Numbered from the stretch's first letter, positions 42,923 to 53,227 are shown. The stretch: 64,000 bases of DNA from Brumimicrobium sp035497735 (GCA_035497735.1 DATJCX010000016.1:1-64000); one strand, 5' to 3'. Notes: generated by a model not told the origin, from the letters alone. Numbers and translations: made by a program.

Positions 42923-45900
42923 TTATCTTCTACCTGTACCTCTATCCGGTTGGGATTCATTTGGTTTAATATCTGGCAATGTTTTCCTTGTACCTTCCTT
43001 GATTGGTGCGTCAGCTGGAACGATAACAGGTTCCTTTGGTTGCTTACTAGGAGCAACTACTGGCTTTTTATTATTTATTGGTTTATTCACTACACATGGG
43101 TTCGCTGGCTTCGTAGCACCCTTACCAAAAACAGGTTTTCTTGCAGATTGTACACAGATAGTCCATTTGTTATTAACACGTTTTAAATCTACTGTGAAAA
43201 TTCCTGAGAAACTGTAGAAGTTATCTTTAACAATTGCTGTTTCAACATTGTTAATCAGTACATAACCATTTTCCTTTGCTTTAAAGTAAAGGGATGTTGC
43301 TGGACCGTTATAAGCCAAATTACTATTCGCTAACAAATTGCTCATATTGAATGTTCCTGAAGCAGTAACCAAGCAAAATTCACTACTTTTGAAAGCTTCA
43401 AATTCAACCCCACACTTTGGTGCATTGTAGTTAATTGTTAAAACGCTCTCTATCGTTTTACAGTCGTTTTCTAAAGTTATTTTATACGTGTTTACTCCAG
43501 GCTTCAATGTCATACTGTGGCTAAAGCGATTGAATTGTGAATTATAAGAAAAGTCTGTTTTCTTAACACCGTTTAGATAAACAGTAATTTGATTTATATT
43601 ATCAATATTCACCAATGAGCCATCTACTTTAAAATCGCTGTAAGATACGCTCGTAACTGTCGTTGTAGGGAAATTGTAATTGATAATTGGATATTCAGAC
43701 TCCTTGCATGGAAGTTTGATATCCCCACCAACATTCACTGAAAACTGTGTTACTTCAGATGTATCGAAGTTTGTTCCATCATTGTTTTTACCTGTTACTT
43801 TAATCGTGTTCTTCCCAGGAATTAAAGATCCTGTGTAACTTACCTTATTATTGTTGAATGTAAAGTTAACTGCAGGAACAAGTGTTCCGTTGAACTCGAC
43901 AGTGATATCATTTTTAGACGCTACATTTAATACTGTTGCTTCAAAAGCATAAGTCTTGTTAAGCGTTGTCATACCAGTTGTTGCAGGTTTTGTAATCTTT
44001 ACAATCGGCGGGTTCTGAACTGGCTTACGGTAAGTAATGTTCGTTTCCGCAAAAGCAGTACCATCATTGTTTGTTGCAGTAACGCGCACAACATTAGTAC
44101 CAGCTGTTAAGTTTGTTGTTAACTGAACTGTACTCGTTCCGCTGTTAAAGGTGAAATCACTAGTAGCAGCTCCATTTACACGTACCTCTATTTGAGATTT
44201 CGCAGTGATGTTAGTCACGATTGCAGTTACAACTTCACTAGTATTTGAAGTCGTATAAGGATTCAAAATCGGCTTAGTAATCGTTACTGTTGGTGGATTT
44301 TGAACTGGCTTACGCATAGTGATGTTTGTTTCCGCAAAAGCAGTACCATCATTGTTTGTCGCAGTAACACGAACAACATTATTACCAGCTGTTAAGTTTG
44401 TTGTTAACTGAACTGTTTTCGTTCCGCTGTTAAAGGTGAAATCACTAGTAGCCGCTCCGTTTACGCGTACCTCTATTTGAGATTTCGCAGTGATGTTAGT
44501 CACGATTGCAGTTACAACTTCACTAGTATTTGATGTCGTATAAGGATTCAAAATCGGCTTAGTAATCGTTACTGTTGGTGGATTTTGAACTGGCTTACGC
44601 ATAGTGATATTTGTTTCCGCAAAAGCAGTGCCGTCATTATTTGTCGCAGTAACACGAACAACATTATTACCAGCTGTTAAGTTGGCTGTTAATTGAACTG
44701 TTTTCGTTCCGCTGTTAAAAGCGAAATTACTTGTAGCAGCTCCATTTACACGTACCTCTATTTGAGATTTCGCAGTGATGTTAGTCACGATTGCAGTTAC
44801 AGCTTCACTAGTATTTGAAGTCGTATAAGGATTCAAAATCGGCTTAGTAATCGTTACTGTTGGTGGATTTTGAACTGGCTTACGCATAGTGATGTTTGTT
44901 TCCGCAAAAGCAGTGCCGTCATTATTTGTCGCTGTAACACGAATAACATTATTACCACCTGTTAAGTTGGCTGTTAACTGAACTGTTTTCGTTCCGCTGT
45001 TAAAAGCGAAATTACTTGTAGCAGCTCCATTTACACGTACCTCTATTTGAGATTTCGCAGTGATGTTCGTCACGATTGCAGTTACAACTTCACTAGTATT
45101 TGAAGTCGTATAAGGATTCAAAATCGGCTTAGTAATCGTTACTGTTGGTGGATTTTTTACCGCTCTTTTATAAATAAGCTGACGTTCATCCGATACACTT
45201 CCGTAATTATTCGCTACTTGAATACGAACGTTGTTGTTTCCTTCTAATAAGTTCGTAGTAAACTGAACAAGTTTAGTTGAGCTGTTAAAAGTAAAGTTTG
45301 TCGTTAACGAACCATTCACTCGAACTTCGATTTGATTTTTATTATCAATATTTTGAACAACAGCAGTTACATTCGCAGTTGGTAAACTTGAATTATATGG
45401 ATTAACGTTTGGCGTAGTGATTGTCACCGCTGGTGGGTAATTCTCTACTTTTGCTCTGTAAATAATGTTTGCATCATCCGTTGCACTTCCATAGTTATTA
45501 GCAGCATTTACGCTAACCACGTTATTTCCTTCTAGCAAATGAGCACTAAATTGAACCGTTTTATTGTTATCGTTGTAAGTAAAGTTAGTCGTATTTACGC
45601 CGTTTACTTTCACTCCGATTTGGTTCTTATTATTCACGTTTGTAACAGTAGCTACAACGTTTTCTACCGGATTAGTTGTGCTGTATGGACTAATTGAAGG
45701 AATAACAATATTCACTGTCGGCGGATATGCATTTTCAGCTGGCTGACGATTGTAAATAAGCACCGTTTGGTCAGAGTCAACTCCTGCTTCGTTTGTTCCT
45801 ACAATATTTAAAACATTCACTCCAGCTGTTAAGTTTAAGTTAGCAGAGAAATTGATATTCCCGGTTGGCGTAAAGCTAAACGCAGTAAATGACTTGTCAT

Positions 45901-47176
45901 TAAAAGTTACCTTCAATTGATTCTTGTTTTGAATATTTTGAATGCTTGCCTTAACAATGTAGCTCAATTGACTTACCGTATGTGGACTTGAAGCAGGATC
46001 TACGATATTTACAATCGGTGGATAAGCACGCTCATCTTCCTTGTAAATAACAACAGTTTGATCTGTACTTGTTCCGTCGTTGTTCGTTCCTGTTAATTTA
46101 AATGTATTGCTCCCAAGTTGAAGTACAACTGCACTTTCAAAGGTTCTATTACTTGGATTATAGTAGAAAGAAGTAATCCTTCTCCCATTTTGTAAGAATG
46201 TTAAATCATTTGAATTATAAACATTTTGAATGTTTGCACGAATCGTATAATTAGGATTATTTACCGTTGTTCCAGATACGTTAGGGTTTGTAAAACGAAC
46301 AACTGGCGGTGTTCTAACAGTTGGGTTGTCAGTAACTACAGGATCAACTACATCTGGTGTAACAGGCGGTTGTCTATCCTTTTTCAGTTTGAAGTACCAT
46401 TTAAAGTAAATACTTGTATAATGGTATAAATCATTCTTGATTTTACTTTCAGCTCCTAGATTATTAACTGTTGTTCCATCTAAGTAATCTGAACGAAAGA
46501 AAGTTGTTCTATGTTCTAAACCTAAAGAAAAACGGCTATTGAAATAATAACCAATACCGACTCCTAAACTTGGCAGAATATTTCCTTTTAGACCTTCTTT
46601 TTTATAGCTTTCATCCAAACCATCAACCACATTGGCTGTTAAAGGTGTTTCGTACTTATAGTCTTTTACAGAAAGGTCCTTATCCGCCGTCATTTCAGAC
46701 TTAGAGTTTGTTCCCACAATTCCAATTCCAGCGAATATATATGGGTCCCATCCCGTCCTTTCTTTTAAACTATTTAAGTGCATAGAAAGTTCTAGATCTA
46801 AACTCAATTGAGATGCTCTAAAGTTCTTGATTCCATAACCAAGGGAGTCACTTAAACCTTTATATGGTTCATAAGGAGGAAGAATAGAAGTTGTATCTCT
46901 ATCCTGTCCATACCATCTTCCATATAAAAGTCTTCCTCTTATATCAAAACTAATTGTCTTTCCATAGTCTTGGTTAAAAGAACGTCCAACAATAAGGCTG
47001 GCTCCTAAAGGAAACCTATCTTTAACATTGATGTTACGCACATCAGTTGTATGCCATGTGTGTCCAATATTAGCACCCCAGAAGTACTTTGAAGTGTTTT
47101 CGTAATCGAGACGTTGTGCATTTATTTGAATAATTGTGACAAATAAAAAAACTGTAGCTAGTAAAATTTTCTTCAT
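42923..47176 (-). CDS. Outer-membrane-barrel-like protein with ten Ig-like repeats
   Basis: The 1417-aa product has a signal peptide (MKKILLATVFLFV to about residue 20). An N-terminal domain of about 270 residues looks like an eight-stranded OmpA-type barrel (YIFAGIGIVG, SLGVGIGYYF). About ten repeats of 90-95 aa follow (P-P-x-V-x-I-x-x-P start, VNGAATSNF, NVVRVTATNNDGT). The protein ends with a Cys-containing domain and a Pro/Lys-rich tail; no T9SS sorting domain is seen. It may be a surface-exposed adhesin carried by its own barrel, or a periplasmic-facing scaffold. A -7 box at 47239-47246 rules out the longest reading; ATG 47185 is an alternative start. Confidence 0.82.
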   Translation of the reverse strand: MKKILLATVFLFVTIIQINAQRLDYENTSKYFWGANIGHTWHTTDVRNINVKDRFPLGASLIVGRSFNQDYGKTISFDIRGRLLYGRWYGQDRDTTSILPPYEPYKGLSDSLGYGIKNFRASQLSLDLELSMHLNSLKERTGWDPYIFAGIGIVGTNSKSEMTADKDLSVKDYKYETPLTANVVDGLDESYKKEGLKGNILPSLGVGIGYYFNSRFSLGLEHRTTFFRSDYLDGTTVNNLGAESKIKNDLYHYTSIYFKWYFKLKKDRQPPVTPDVVDPVVTDNPTVRTPPVVRFTNPNVSGTTVNNPNYTIRANIQNVYNSNDLTFLQNGRRITSFYYNPSNRTFESAVVLQLGSNTFKLTGTNNDGTSTDQTVVIYKEDERAYPPIVNIVDPASSPHTVSQLSYIVKASIQNIQNKNQLKVTFNDKSFTAFSFTPTGNINFSANLNLTAGVNVLNIVGTNEAGVDSDQTVLIYNRQPAENAYPPTVNIVIPSISPYSTTNPVENVVATVTNVNNKNQIGVKVNGVNTTNFTYNDNNKTVQFSAHLLEGNNVVSVNAANNYGSATDDANIIYRAKVENYPPAVTITTPNVNPYNSSLPTANVTAVVQNIDNKNQIEVRVNGSLTTNFTFNSSTKLVQFTTNLLEGNNNVRIQVANNYGSVSDERQLIYKRAVKNPPTVTITKPILNPYTTSNTSEVVTAIVTNITAKSQIEVRVNGAATSNFAFNSGTKTVQLTANLTGGNNVIRVTATNNDGTAFAETNITMRKPVQNPPTVTITKPILNPYTTSNTSEAVTAIVTNITAKSQIEVRVNGAATSNFAFNSGTKTVQLTANLTAGNNVVRVTATNNDGTAFAETNITMRKPVQNPPTVTITKPILNPYTTSNTSEVVTAIVTNITAKSQIEVRVNGAATSDFTFNSGTKTVQLTTNLTAGNNVVRVTATNNDGTAFAETNITMRKPVQNPPTVTITKPILNPYTTSNTSEVVTAIVTNITAKSQIEVRVNGAATSDFTFNSGTSTVQLTTNLTAGTNVVRVTATNNDGTAFAETNITYRKPVQNPPIVKITKPATTGMTTLNKTYAFEATVLNVASKNDITVEFNGTLVPAVNFTFNNNKVSYTGSLIPGKNTIKVTGKNNDGTNFDTSEVTQFSVNVGGDIKLPCKESEYPIINYNFPTTTVTSVSYSDFKVDGSLVNIDNINQITVYLNGVKKTDFSYNSQFNRFSHSMTLKPGVNTYKITLENDCKTIESVLTINYNAPKCGVEFEAFKSSEFCLVTASGTFNMSNLLANSNLAYNGPATSLYFKAKENGYVLINNVETAIVKDNFYSFSGIFTVDLKRVNNKWTICVQSARKPVFGKGATKPANPCVVNKPINNKKPVVAPSKQPKEPVIVPADAPIKEGTRKTLPDIKPNESQPDRGTGRR
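44010..45150 (-). repeat. Four nearly identical 285-bp tandem repeats
   Basis: The boundary segment ATTCAAAATCGGCTTAGTAA recurs at 44261, 44546, 44831 and 45116, exactly 285 bp apart (95 codons). The copies differ at only a small number of positions, far fewer than the other six Ig-like repeats of the same gene, which points to recent amplification or gene conversion. Confidence 0.92.
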
Positions 47177-47238
47177 AATTGACATGTTTCTTTTAGTGTA
47201 AGCATAAATTATGCCATACCAAAAATTGAAATTGAGCA

Positions 47239-47246
47239 CAAAAGTA
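47239..47246 (-). promoter_or_regulatory. Promoter -7 box of the Ig-repeat barrel gene
   Basis: TACTTTTG on the minus strand, about 53-62 bases before the two candidate ATGs. Confidence 0.5.
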
Positions 47247-47346
47247 ATTCATTTTTACTTATTTAATGAGTATTTGTTAAATTTGGAGGAAGAAGATAAA
47301 CTTTTACTTTACTGATTTTATATACTTTCATAACATAAAATAGTTT

Positions 47347-47354
47347 TATCTTCG
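47347..47354 (+). promoter_or_regulatory. Possible -7 box of the CHU_C/PorP operon
   Basis: TATCTTCG, one base off the TAnnTTTG consensus, 30 bases before the ATG at 47385. The same variant precedes gldA. Confidence 0.4.
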
Positions 47355-47384
47355 TTGTCTATATTGAACTAACAATTCAAATTT

Positions 47385-48668
47385 ATGAAAAAACAAGTGT
47401 TTATCATTTTCCTATTTTTCACTTCTTTCTATGGTACTTCCTATGGCCAAGAAACGTATAACACCTGTTCAAATGCTTTTGAATTATGTCCAAATACGAA
47501 TTATACTTTAAATAACATTTCAGCAAATGCTACTGTTTGTGCAAACTGTGAAGATGATTTTAATTTTTGCTTTACGGGTGAAAACACTGTTTGGATGAAA
47601 TTTACAACCAATGGATTTGGTGGAGATGTGAGTATTAATTTTAGTGCTCTGCTTTTCCAAAACGGTGCGGGTCAAGGAAATGAACTGCAGGCAGCTATCA
47701 TTGAAGCGACCGTTCCTTGTATCTCTTCTTCTTATTCTTTGGTTTCAAACTGTGTGTCAAATGCGACGACAAATTTCACTTTACAGGCAAACGATCTAGA
47801 AGAAAATACCACTTATTATGTAATTGTGAATGGTGCGATGGGCGCTAGTGCTAATGCTGAAGCTACTTTTGATGTGGAGTTAATGGGAGATGGTGTTCAA
47901 CGCAATCCTCAATTTGGAATTTGGACAAACAATCCTACGATTTGTACAGGTGAAAACGCGGTGTTTTTTGCAACAACTGAAGAATGTGACCAACAATCTA
48001 AGTTTGATTGGTATGTTAATGGAGAATACTTCACAAGCACTTTTGATCCTTTATGGGTTTATGCGAATGCAAATGATGGGGATATTATAAATGCAAAAGT
48101 TTCTTGTTATGAACAATGTAGAGATACTTTAACCAGTAATAGTTTTACAATTACAGTTATTGACTTCCCTGTTGATGCTGGACCCGACAAGACTATAAGA
48201 AAAGGCGAATCTTTACAATTAGATGGATTTTCAACTGAAAACGACATTCTTTGGTCACCAGCCTACAACATAAATAATCCGAATATTTTAGATCCAATTG
48301 TTCATCCAGAATATTCAACAACCTATTACCTTTCAGTAAGCAATGGTATTTGTACTATCACGGATGAAATGACTGTTTTCGTTGATGATAAATTAGAAAT
48401 TCCAAATACATTCTCACCAAACGGAGATGGCGCCAATGACACTTGGGAAATTTTAGGGATAGATGAGTTTCCAAACGTTCATGTTCAAGTATATACACGT
48501 TGGGGACAACTTGTTTTTGAAACGACAGGATATCCAAAAGAAAAGCATTGGGATGGAACTTCTAAATCAGGAAGAGAACTGTCTGCTGGAGCTTATTATT
48601 ATGTAATTAACTTGCGTGATAGTAATTATGAAAAACCCCTAAAAGGAATGGTATCCATTGTTAAATGA
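47385..48668 (+). CDS. CHU_C-domain T9SS surface protein
   Basis: The 427-aa product has a signal peptide (about 1-21) and a Cys-rich N-terminal beta domain (about 22-170; CSNAFELCPN, VWMKFTT), then two Ig-like parts. The type B sorting domain IPNTFSPNGDGANDTWEI followed by VYTRWGQLVFET ends the protein. It overlaps the PorP/SprF gene by four bases (ATGA), the classic cargo-plus-partner arrangement in which the PorP-like protein is needed for export or attachment of the CHU_C protein. Confidence 0.9.
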   Translation: MKKQVFIIFLFFTSFYGTSYGQETYNTCSNAFELCPNTNYTLNNISANATVCANCEDDFNFCFTGENTVWMKFTTNGFGGDVSINFSALLFQNGAGQGNELQAAIIEATVPCISSSYSLVSNCVSNATTNFTLQANDLEENTTYYVIVNGAMGASANAEATFDVELMGDGVQRNPQFGIWTNNPTICTGENAVFFATTEECDQQSKFDWYVNGEYFTSTFDPLWVYANANDGDIINAKVSCYEQCRDTLTSNSFTITVIDFPVDAGPDKTIRKGESLQLDGFSTENDILWSPAYNINNPNILDPIVHPEYSTTYYLSVSNGICTITDEMTVFVDDKLEIPNTFSPNGDGANDTWEILGIDEFPNVHVQVYTRWGQLVFETTGYPKEKHWDGTSKSGRELSAGAYYYVINLRDSNYEKPLKGMVSIVK

Positions 48669-49600
48669 GAAACTTAATCTTTGTCATATCAATCATTTTT
48701 GTATTCCAATTGGGATATAGCCAGCAAACTACACAGTATTCTCAGTGGTCTTATAACCAGTTTGCTATCAATCCTGCTTTGGCCGGACTGAAAAGGTGCT
48801 TGGATGTTAGAACGGCAGTTAGAGGACAGTGGATTGGCCTAGAAGGTGCGCCAATTAGTGGAATGTTAACGGCAAATGCGCCGCTAAAGATGAAAACCAA
48901 AAAGATTGATATTTTCCATGGAATAGGTGGAAAGATTGAGCAAGACTTTTTCGGTCCTTTCAATAATTTCGCAATGAGTGTAGCTTATGCAATGCACTTT
49001 CCATTAGGAAAAACAAAAGCCGACCAACGCTTGAGCTTTGGTGTTTCTGCGGGAATTCAACAGTTTGGTTTTGACCAATCGAAAGTAACAACCATCGATC
49101 CGGATATGGCCGTAGCTCAATCTGCGAATAAGCTTCTAGTTCCTTTAATAGGCTTCGGGGCTTGGTATCATACGGAACACTTTTATGTTGGAGTTGCCAT
49201 TGATCAATTGGCTAAAAACAAATGGAAAGATGTAGGCTTTGCATCTCGATTTAGGCTACATACCAATATTCAAGGAGGTTATAAATACACTTTCGAAAAT
49301 AACATTTCTTTACTTCCTGGACTTTTAGTTAGAATACCACCTACGGGTCCGCCAAGCATTGACTTTAATCTGATGGTGGACTTTAAGAACAATTTCATGC
49401 TCGGTTTAGGATACAGAAATATCGATGCACTTATCGGCTTTTTAAAGGTGAATATAAAACAGTTTACTGTTGGATATAGCTTTGATTTTATTACCTCATC
49501 CATTAGAGGTGGAAACTTTCATAGTCATGAAATATCTCTTCAATACAATGGTTGTTGGCAAAAGAGAAGATCAGGCGATGCTTGTCCTTTATTTGAATAA
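48665..49600 (+). CDS. PorP/SprF-family outer-membrane protein
   Basis: The 311-aa product has a signal peptide (about 1-19) and the family start QYSQWSYNQFAINPALAG, then RGQWIGLEGAP. The rest alternates in beta-barrel fashion. SprF-type proteins help localise type B CTD cargo such as SprB, and PorP is a related T9SS accessory. Coupled to the CHU_C gene; it may also serve the giant adhesin across the neighbouring divergent gene. Confidence 0.93.
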   Translation: MRNLIFVISIIFVFQLGYSQQTTQYSQWSYNQFAINPALAGLKRCLDVRTAVRGQWIGLEGAPISGMLTANAPLKMKTKKIDIFHGIGGKIEQDFFGPFNNFAMSVAYAMHFPLGKTKADQRLSFGVSAGIQQFGFDQSKVTTIDPDMAVAQSANKLLVPLIGFGAWYHTEHFYVGVAIDQLAKNKWKDVGFASRFRLHTNIQGGYKYTFENNISLLPGLLVRIPPTGPPSIDFNLMVDFKNNFMLGLGYRNIDALIGFLKVNIKQFTVGYSFDFITSSIRGGNFHSHEISLQYNGCWQKRRSGDACPLFE

Positions 49601-49602
49601 AA

Positions 49603-51159
49603 CTAGTTTTCTTTTGGAGAAACAATCCATCTATTCAGCAAACATACCAAACCGATAAACAAGGCAATAAAGGTAACCCCTTGCTGCGTTTCTATCGTGT
49701 CTTCTGAAAGAAAAGATGCTATAGCTATCATGGTAAATCCAACACCAAATAGATTCCCAAGTTGAATATTCCATTGTAAGAAAACGAACCAAAAGCCAGT
49801 AAAGAGCAGAAAGCCGATGATTCCAAAAGATATCCAAAAAGTCATGAATTGATTGTGTGCTCTGTTCCAATTTTCTTTGTCTAAGCGTGTATTTAACAAT
49901 TCATATTCTTGATTAAAAGCCTGCTGAACATCACCTGTTCCCACGCCAAAAATCCAGTTTTTAGCAATAATACCTTTTGCTGCTTTCCAATGTTCCACAC
50001 GTTGCAGGAATGAATTCCCATTCGGATTTCCACTTACTTTAAACTGGTAAATGTCATTCCTTAAAAGTGCTGTCTTTCGTTGAATTAATGGATAAGTCCT
50101 GATGACTGAAAAAACCTGGTTTTCCACATTGATAATGTCTTCCTCCGTCATACTTTCCATTCCCTCTCTGTCCTTTGTCAAACCTTTAGAAGTCATGTAA
50201 CGAATCAAAATTTCTCGTATCGTATAACCATCTGAAAACTTTGTTTTATAATCTACTGTTGAACGTTCATTCCAGCTTTCCTTCAGTTCTTTTTCTGCAA
50301 TAAAAGAACGAATATGATGTCCATTCTCAAACCAAACACTCTCAGCATCGTGGTAATATTTTTCACCGTACTTTGTTGTTAGCGGAAGTTTTTCAAAGTC
50401 TATTTTCGGCTCTTTTTGGTTGAATAAGTAAATCGCAAAAATTCCAACAGCTAGAAAAGCAGAGAGAAAAATAAAGGTAGAGGTATATTTAATGATACTA
50501 TTTTTACGAGTAGCGATAAAGTGAATAATTAATCCAAGAATTAGAAAAGAAAAGACGATAAATCCACTTAGCACTTGACTAATAAAGGTGTAATAGGTAA
50601 ACCATACCATTAGTAGCAGGAAAAGTATTCTCCACTTTTTAAACTGGAAAAACAGATGTAAAGACACCAAAATTCCTCCAACAACAATCAAGGCATAGCG
50701 GATATGAGAACCAAACAGTGAGAAGTCTCTATAATCTACCGAGTCATGTTGACGCATATAATTGAAGTTGATTCCAGAAGTAATCACCAATGACAACAAA
50801 AAGCCAATTAAAATAAAATTAAAGTACTTCTTCTCAATCGGATAAGCTATCAGTGCAATGGGAATCACAAACAACGGTAGTTTCGCATTCAAATCGCTTA
50901 ATGCATAGCCATAATTTTCAGTGTAAAGCAAGCCAAGTAAATGAAGCAATAACAGTCCGGAAATCGTCCAAAACACAAAGCTTTTTCGCCAATTAGTCCA
51001 ATAACTTTGAAAGTCCGCTTTTAAAAGTAGGTTTGCTGCCAACCAAATCGTACCAATGGACATCAAAACCTTGTTCATAGGAACGCCAAAGGCCAAAATA
51101 AATAGACCCAATGCTTGGAGGTAATCATGCAATTTTAACCCAGTCCAGCGGTCAAACAT
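49603..51159 (-). CDS. O-antigen ligase/Wzy-like membrane protein
   Basis: The 518-aa multi-pass inner-membrane protein has about ten to twelve hydrophobic segments, and a large periplasmic loop (about 230-420) lies between the later ones. After the loop comes GVGTGDVQQAF and NRAHNQFMTFWISFGIIG, the His-containing segment typical of Wzy_C/WaaL-family ligases and polymerases. It probably transfers or polymerises a surface polysaccharide. It converges with porP/sprF and follows the S41 gene by 5 bases. Confidence 0.87.
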   Translation of the reverse strand: MFDRWTGLKLHDYLQALGLFILAFGVPMNKVLMSIGTIWLAANLLLKADFQSYWTNWRKSFVFWTISGLLLLHLLGLLYTENYGYALSDLNAKLPLFVIPIALIAYPIEKKYFNFILIGFLLSLVITSGINFNYMRQHDSVDYRDFSLFGSHIRYALIVVGGILVSLHLFFQFKKWRILFLLLMVWFTYYTFISQVLSGFIVFSFLILGLIIHFIATRKNSIIKYTSTFIFLSAFLAVGIFAIYLFNQKEPKIDFEKLPLTTKYGEKYYHDAESVWFENGHHIRSFIAEKELKESWNERSTVDYKTKFSDGYTIREILIRYMTSKGLTKDREGMESMTEEDIINVENQVFSVIRTYPLIQRKTALLRNDIYQFKVSGNPNGNSFLQRVEHWKAAKGIIAKNWIFGVGTGDVQQAFNQEYELLNTRLDKENWNRAHNQFMTFWISFGIIGFLLFTGFWFVFLQWNIQLGNLFGVGFTMIAIASFLSEDTIETQQGVTFIALFIGLVCLLNRWIVSPKEN

Positions 51160-51164
51160 TTGTC

Positions 51165-52802
51165 TTATGGTTTTAGAAGAGAAGTATATCTTTTCTTATC
51201 GTTCAATACGTCTAGCGCTTCTTTTAACGCCTTATCATCTTGGAATGCATTTACTACACGTCCTTCCTGAAAATAGTAACGAGAAACGATTTCGTTGGAT
51301 AACAACTCTTTGATTTGTGACTTAAATAAATCTAAATCCTTTTCTTTAGAAGCACTCACAACTTTTAATAAAGCTTCGTATTCTTTCTTCATTAAATCGG
51401 CGTAACCTTCTTCTTTAGCAACTTTATACGTTTCTTCTAACTGTTCTTGCGCTGCAGTCTTATAATCGAAATCTTGTTTTAGAACATATGTCTTAAACTC
51501 CTTATAAAGATCATCTGAGATTTGAAATTCCTTTGCCGGGGCAATCGTTGGATTTTTCTGAACAAATTCTGTTGCGAAATCAAACACAATATTTTCTATC
51601 ATCAATGTTCCCGTTAGACGAGAGAACTTTTCGTTTTCAATTTTCACATCTGGCTCGATACCTCTTCCGTCAATCACTTCTCTCCCATTTTTTGTATGGA
51701 ATATTTTAATCAATGAATCAGGAACTTCATCCACCTTTCCTTCATTCTTATGGTAATAGTCTAATTTCTGAACACATCTTCCTGAGGGCGTATAATATTT
51801 AGAAATCGTTAACTTCATTTTCGCACCGTACTTTAAGTCAATCGTTCGCTGAACCAATCCTTTCCCGAAAGTCGTTGAACCCACCACAACCGCTCTATCT
51901 AAATCCTGTAATGAACCTGAAACAATTTCAGAAGCAGAAGCAGAGTATTCATCAACAAGGACAACAATAGGAATATCCAAATCTATCGGAGTATTTCTTG
52001 TTTTATATGTTCTGTTTTCATCAAGAACACGTCCTTTTGTTGTTACGATATCGGTGTTATTTGGAACGAAAAAGTTGACAATGTTAACTGATTCCATTAA
52101 CAATCCACCACCATTTCCACGTAAATCTAAAACGAATTTCTTCATTCCTTCTTCTTGTAATTTCATATACGCCTCACGTACACTTCTAGAAGAAGTTTGA
52201 GTAAATGAACTCAATCGAATATATCCAACTTTATTGCTCTCGTCTATCATTCCAGAATAAGGAACATCAGGAACTTTAATTTCATCTCTATCGATTTTAA
52301 CTGTAGTGATTTTTTCACCAGGCCTTTCATATTCCAATATAAAAGAAGACCCCTTTGGTCCGCGTAAAGCTTCAGAAACAATATCAGAGTCAACATTCTT
52401 CATGCTTCTTCCATCAATAGAAATAATTTTATCTCCCGCTTTTAAACCTGCTTTGTGTGCTGGCATATCCACGTAGGGTTCAGCAATTACAACAAAATCC
52501 CCTGTTTTACGAATCATAGCACCAATTCCACCATATTGACCCGTTGTCATTAAACGATAATCTTCAATATTTGCTTCGTGGTAATATACCGTATAAGGAT
52601 CTAATTCCGTTAGCATCGCATCAATCGCTGCCTTTGAAATCTCTCCAACTTTCGCTTCATCCACATAATACTTATCTAAGTTCATGTAGATTAAATCAAT
52701 TAATTCTAAGTTTTTAATTTGCTCAAAACGATTGGATTGAGCCATTAAGTTTTGACTTAAAACTAACAGCGAAATGATTATAAATTGTTGAAATATGCGC
52801 AT
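51165..52802 (-). CDS. S41-family C-terminal processing protease
   Basis: The 545-aa product has a signal peptide, a PDZ domain (about 75-165; GGIGAMIRKTG, AGLKAGDKIISIDG) and a tail-specific protease core. The core has the catalytic Ser in YSASASEIVSG near 293 and the Lys in TFGKGLVQ near 320. It acts in the periplasm on protein C-termini. A helical C-terminal region follows. A TTG start at 52826 lies within the -7 box, so ATG 52802 is chosen. rnpA is directly upstream, as is usual in Bacteroidota. Confidence 0.93.
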   Translation of the reverse strand: MRIFQQFIIISLLVLSQNLMAQSNRFEQIKNLELIDLIYMNLDKYYVDEAKVGEISKAAIDAMLTELDPYTVYYHEANIEDYRLMTTGQYGGIGAMIRKTGDFVVIAEPYVDMPAHKAGLKAGDKIISIDGRSMKNVDSDIVSEALRGPKGSSFILEYERPGEKITTVKIDRDEIKVPDVPYSGMIDESNKVGYIRLSSFTQTSSRSVREAYMKLQEEGMKKFVLDLRGNGGGLLMESVNIVNFFVPNNTDIVTTKGRVLDENRTYKTRNTPIDLDIPIVVLVDEYSASASEIVSGSLQDLDRAVVVGSTTFGKGLVQRTIDLKYGAKMKLTISKYYTPSGRCVQKLDYYHKNEGKVDEVPDSLIKIFHTKNGREVIDGRGIEPDVKIENEKFSRLTGTLMIENIVFDFATEFVQKNPTIAPAKEFQISDDLYKEFKTYVLKQDFDYKTAAQEQLEETYKVAKEEGYADLMKKEYEALLKVVSASKEKDLDLFKSQIKELLSNEIVSRYYFQEGRVVNAFQDDKALKEALDVLNDKKRYTSLLKP

Positions 52803-52823
52803 GTGCTTGTTTATTTTATTCTT

Positions 52824-52831
52824 CAAATGTA
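52824..52831 (-). promoter_or_regulatory. Promoter -7 box of the S41 protease gene
   Basis: TACATTTG on the minus strand, 21 bases before ATG 52802 and between rnpA and the protease gene. Confidence 0.55.
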
Positions 52832-52846
52832 ATGATAATAATATTT

Positions 52847-53227
52847 TTACTTCGTATTCTCTACTAAACGCATAAAAAGGGTTTCTATTTTATGCATGAT
52901 CGTTTGAAATGATTCTTCCTCTTTCCCTGTGTATATCAAAAAGAGTGCAAACTTTTGATTTCGTTCAGAAAAAGCTGATTCTAGTAGGTGTTTATTTTTT
53001 CTAACAGCTTCTCTTGTCAATCGTTTGATTCTATTTCTATCGACTGCTTTTTTGAAATTTCTTTTAGGCGCAGAAATAACCACTTGAAAGGAAGTTGCTG
53101 AATTTAATTCAGCAGGTAGATAATGAAGAAAATAGGGATATGCTTTGACATGCTTGCCTTTCTCAAAGATTTCAGCAATCAATTTCTTACTGCATAGTTT
53201 GTATTCTTTCCCGAATTTTTCGTTCAT
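52847..53227 (-). CDS. rnpA: Ribonuclease P protein component
   Basis: The protein subunit that helps the RNase P RNA cut tRNA 5' leaders. The 126-aa basic protein shows the family core APKRNFKKAVDRNRIKRLTR at about 67-86 (RNR motif) and the preceding hydrophobic strand. It follows the thioredoxin gene by 23 bases. rpmH is not adjacent. Confidence 0.95.
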   Translation of the reverse strand: MNEKFGKEYKLCSKKLIAEIFEKGKHVKAYPYFLHYLPAELNSATSFQVVISAPKRNFKKAVDRNRIKRLTREAVRKNKHLLESAFSERNQKFALFLIYTGKEEESFQTIMHKIETLFMRLVENTK

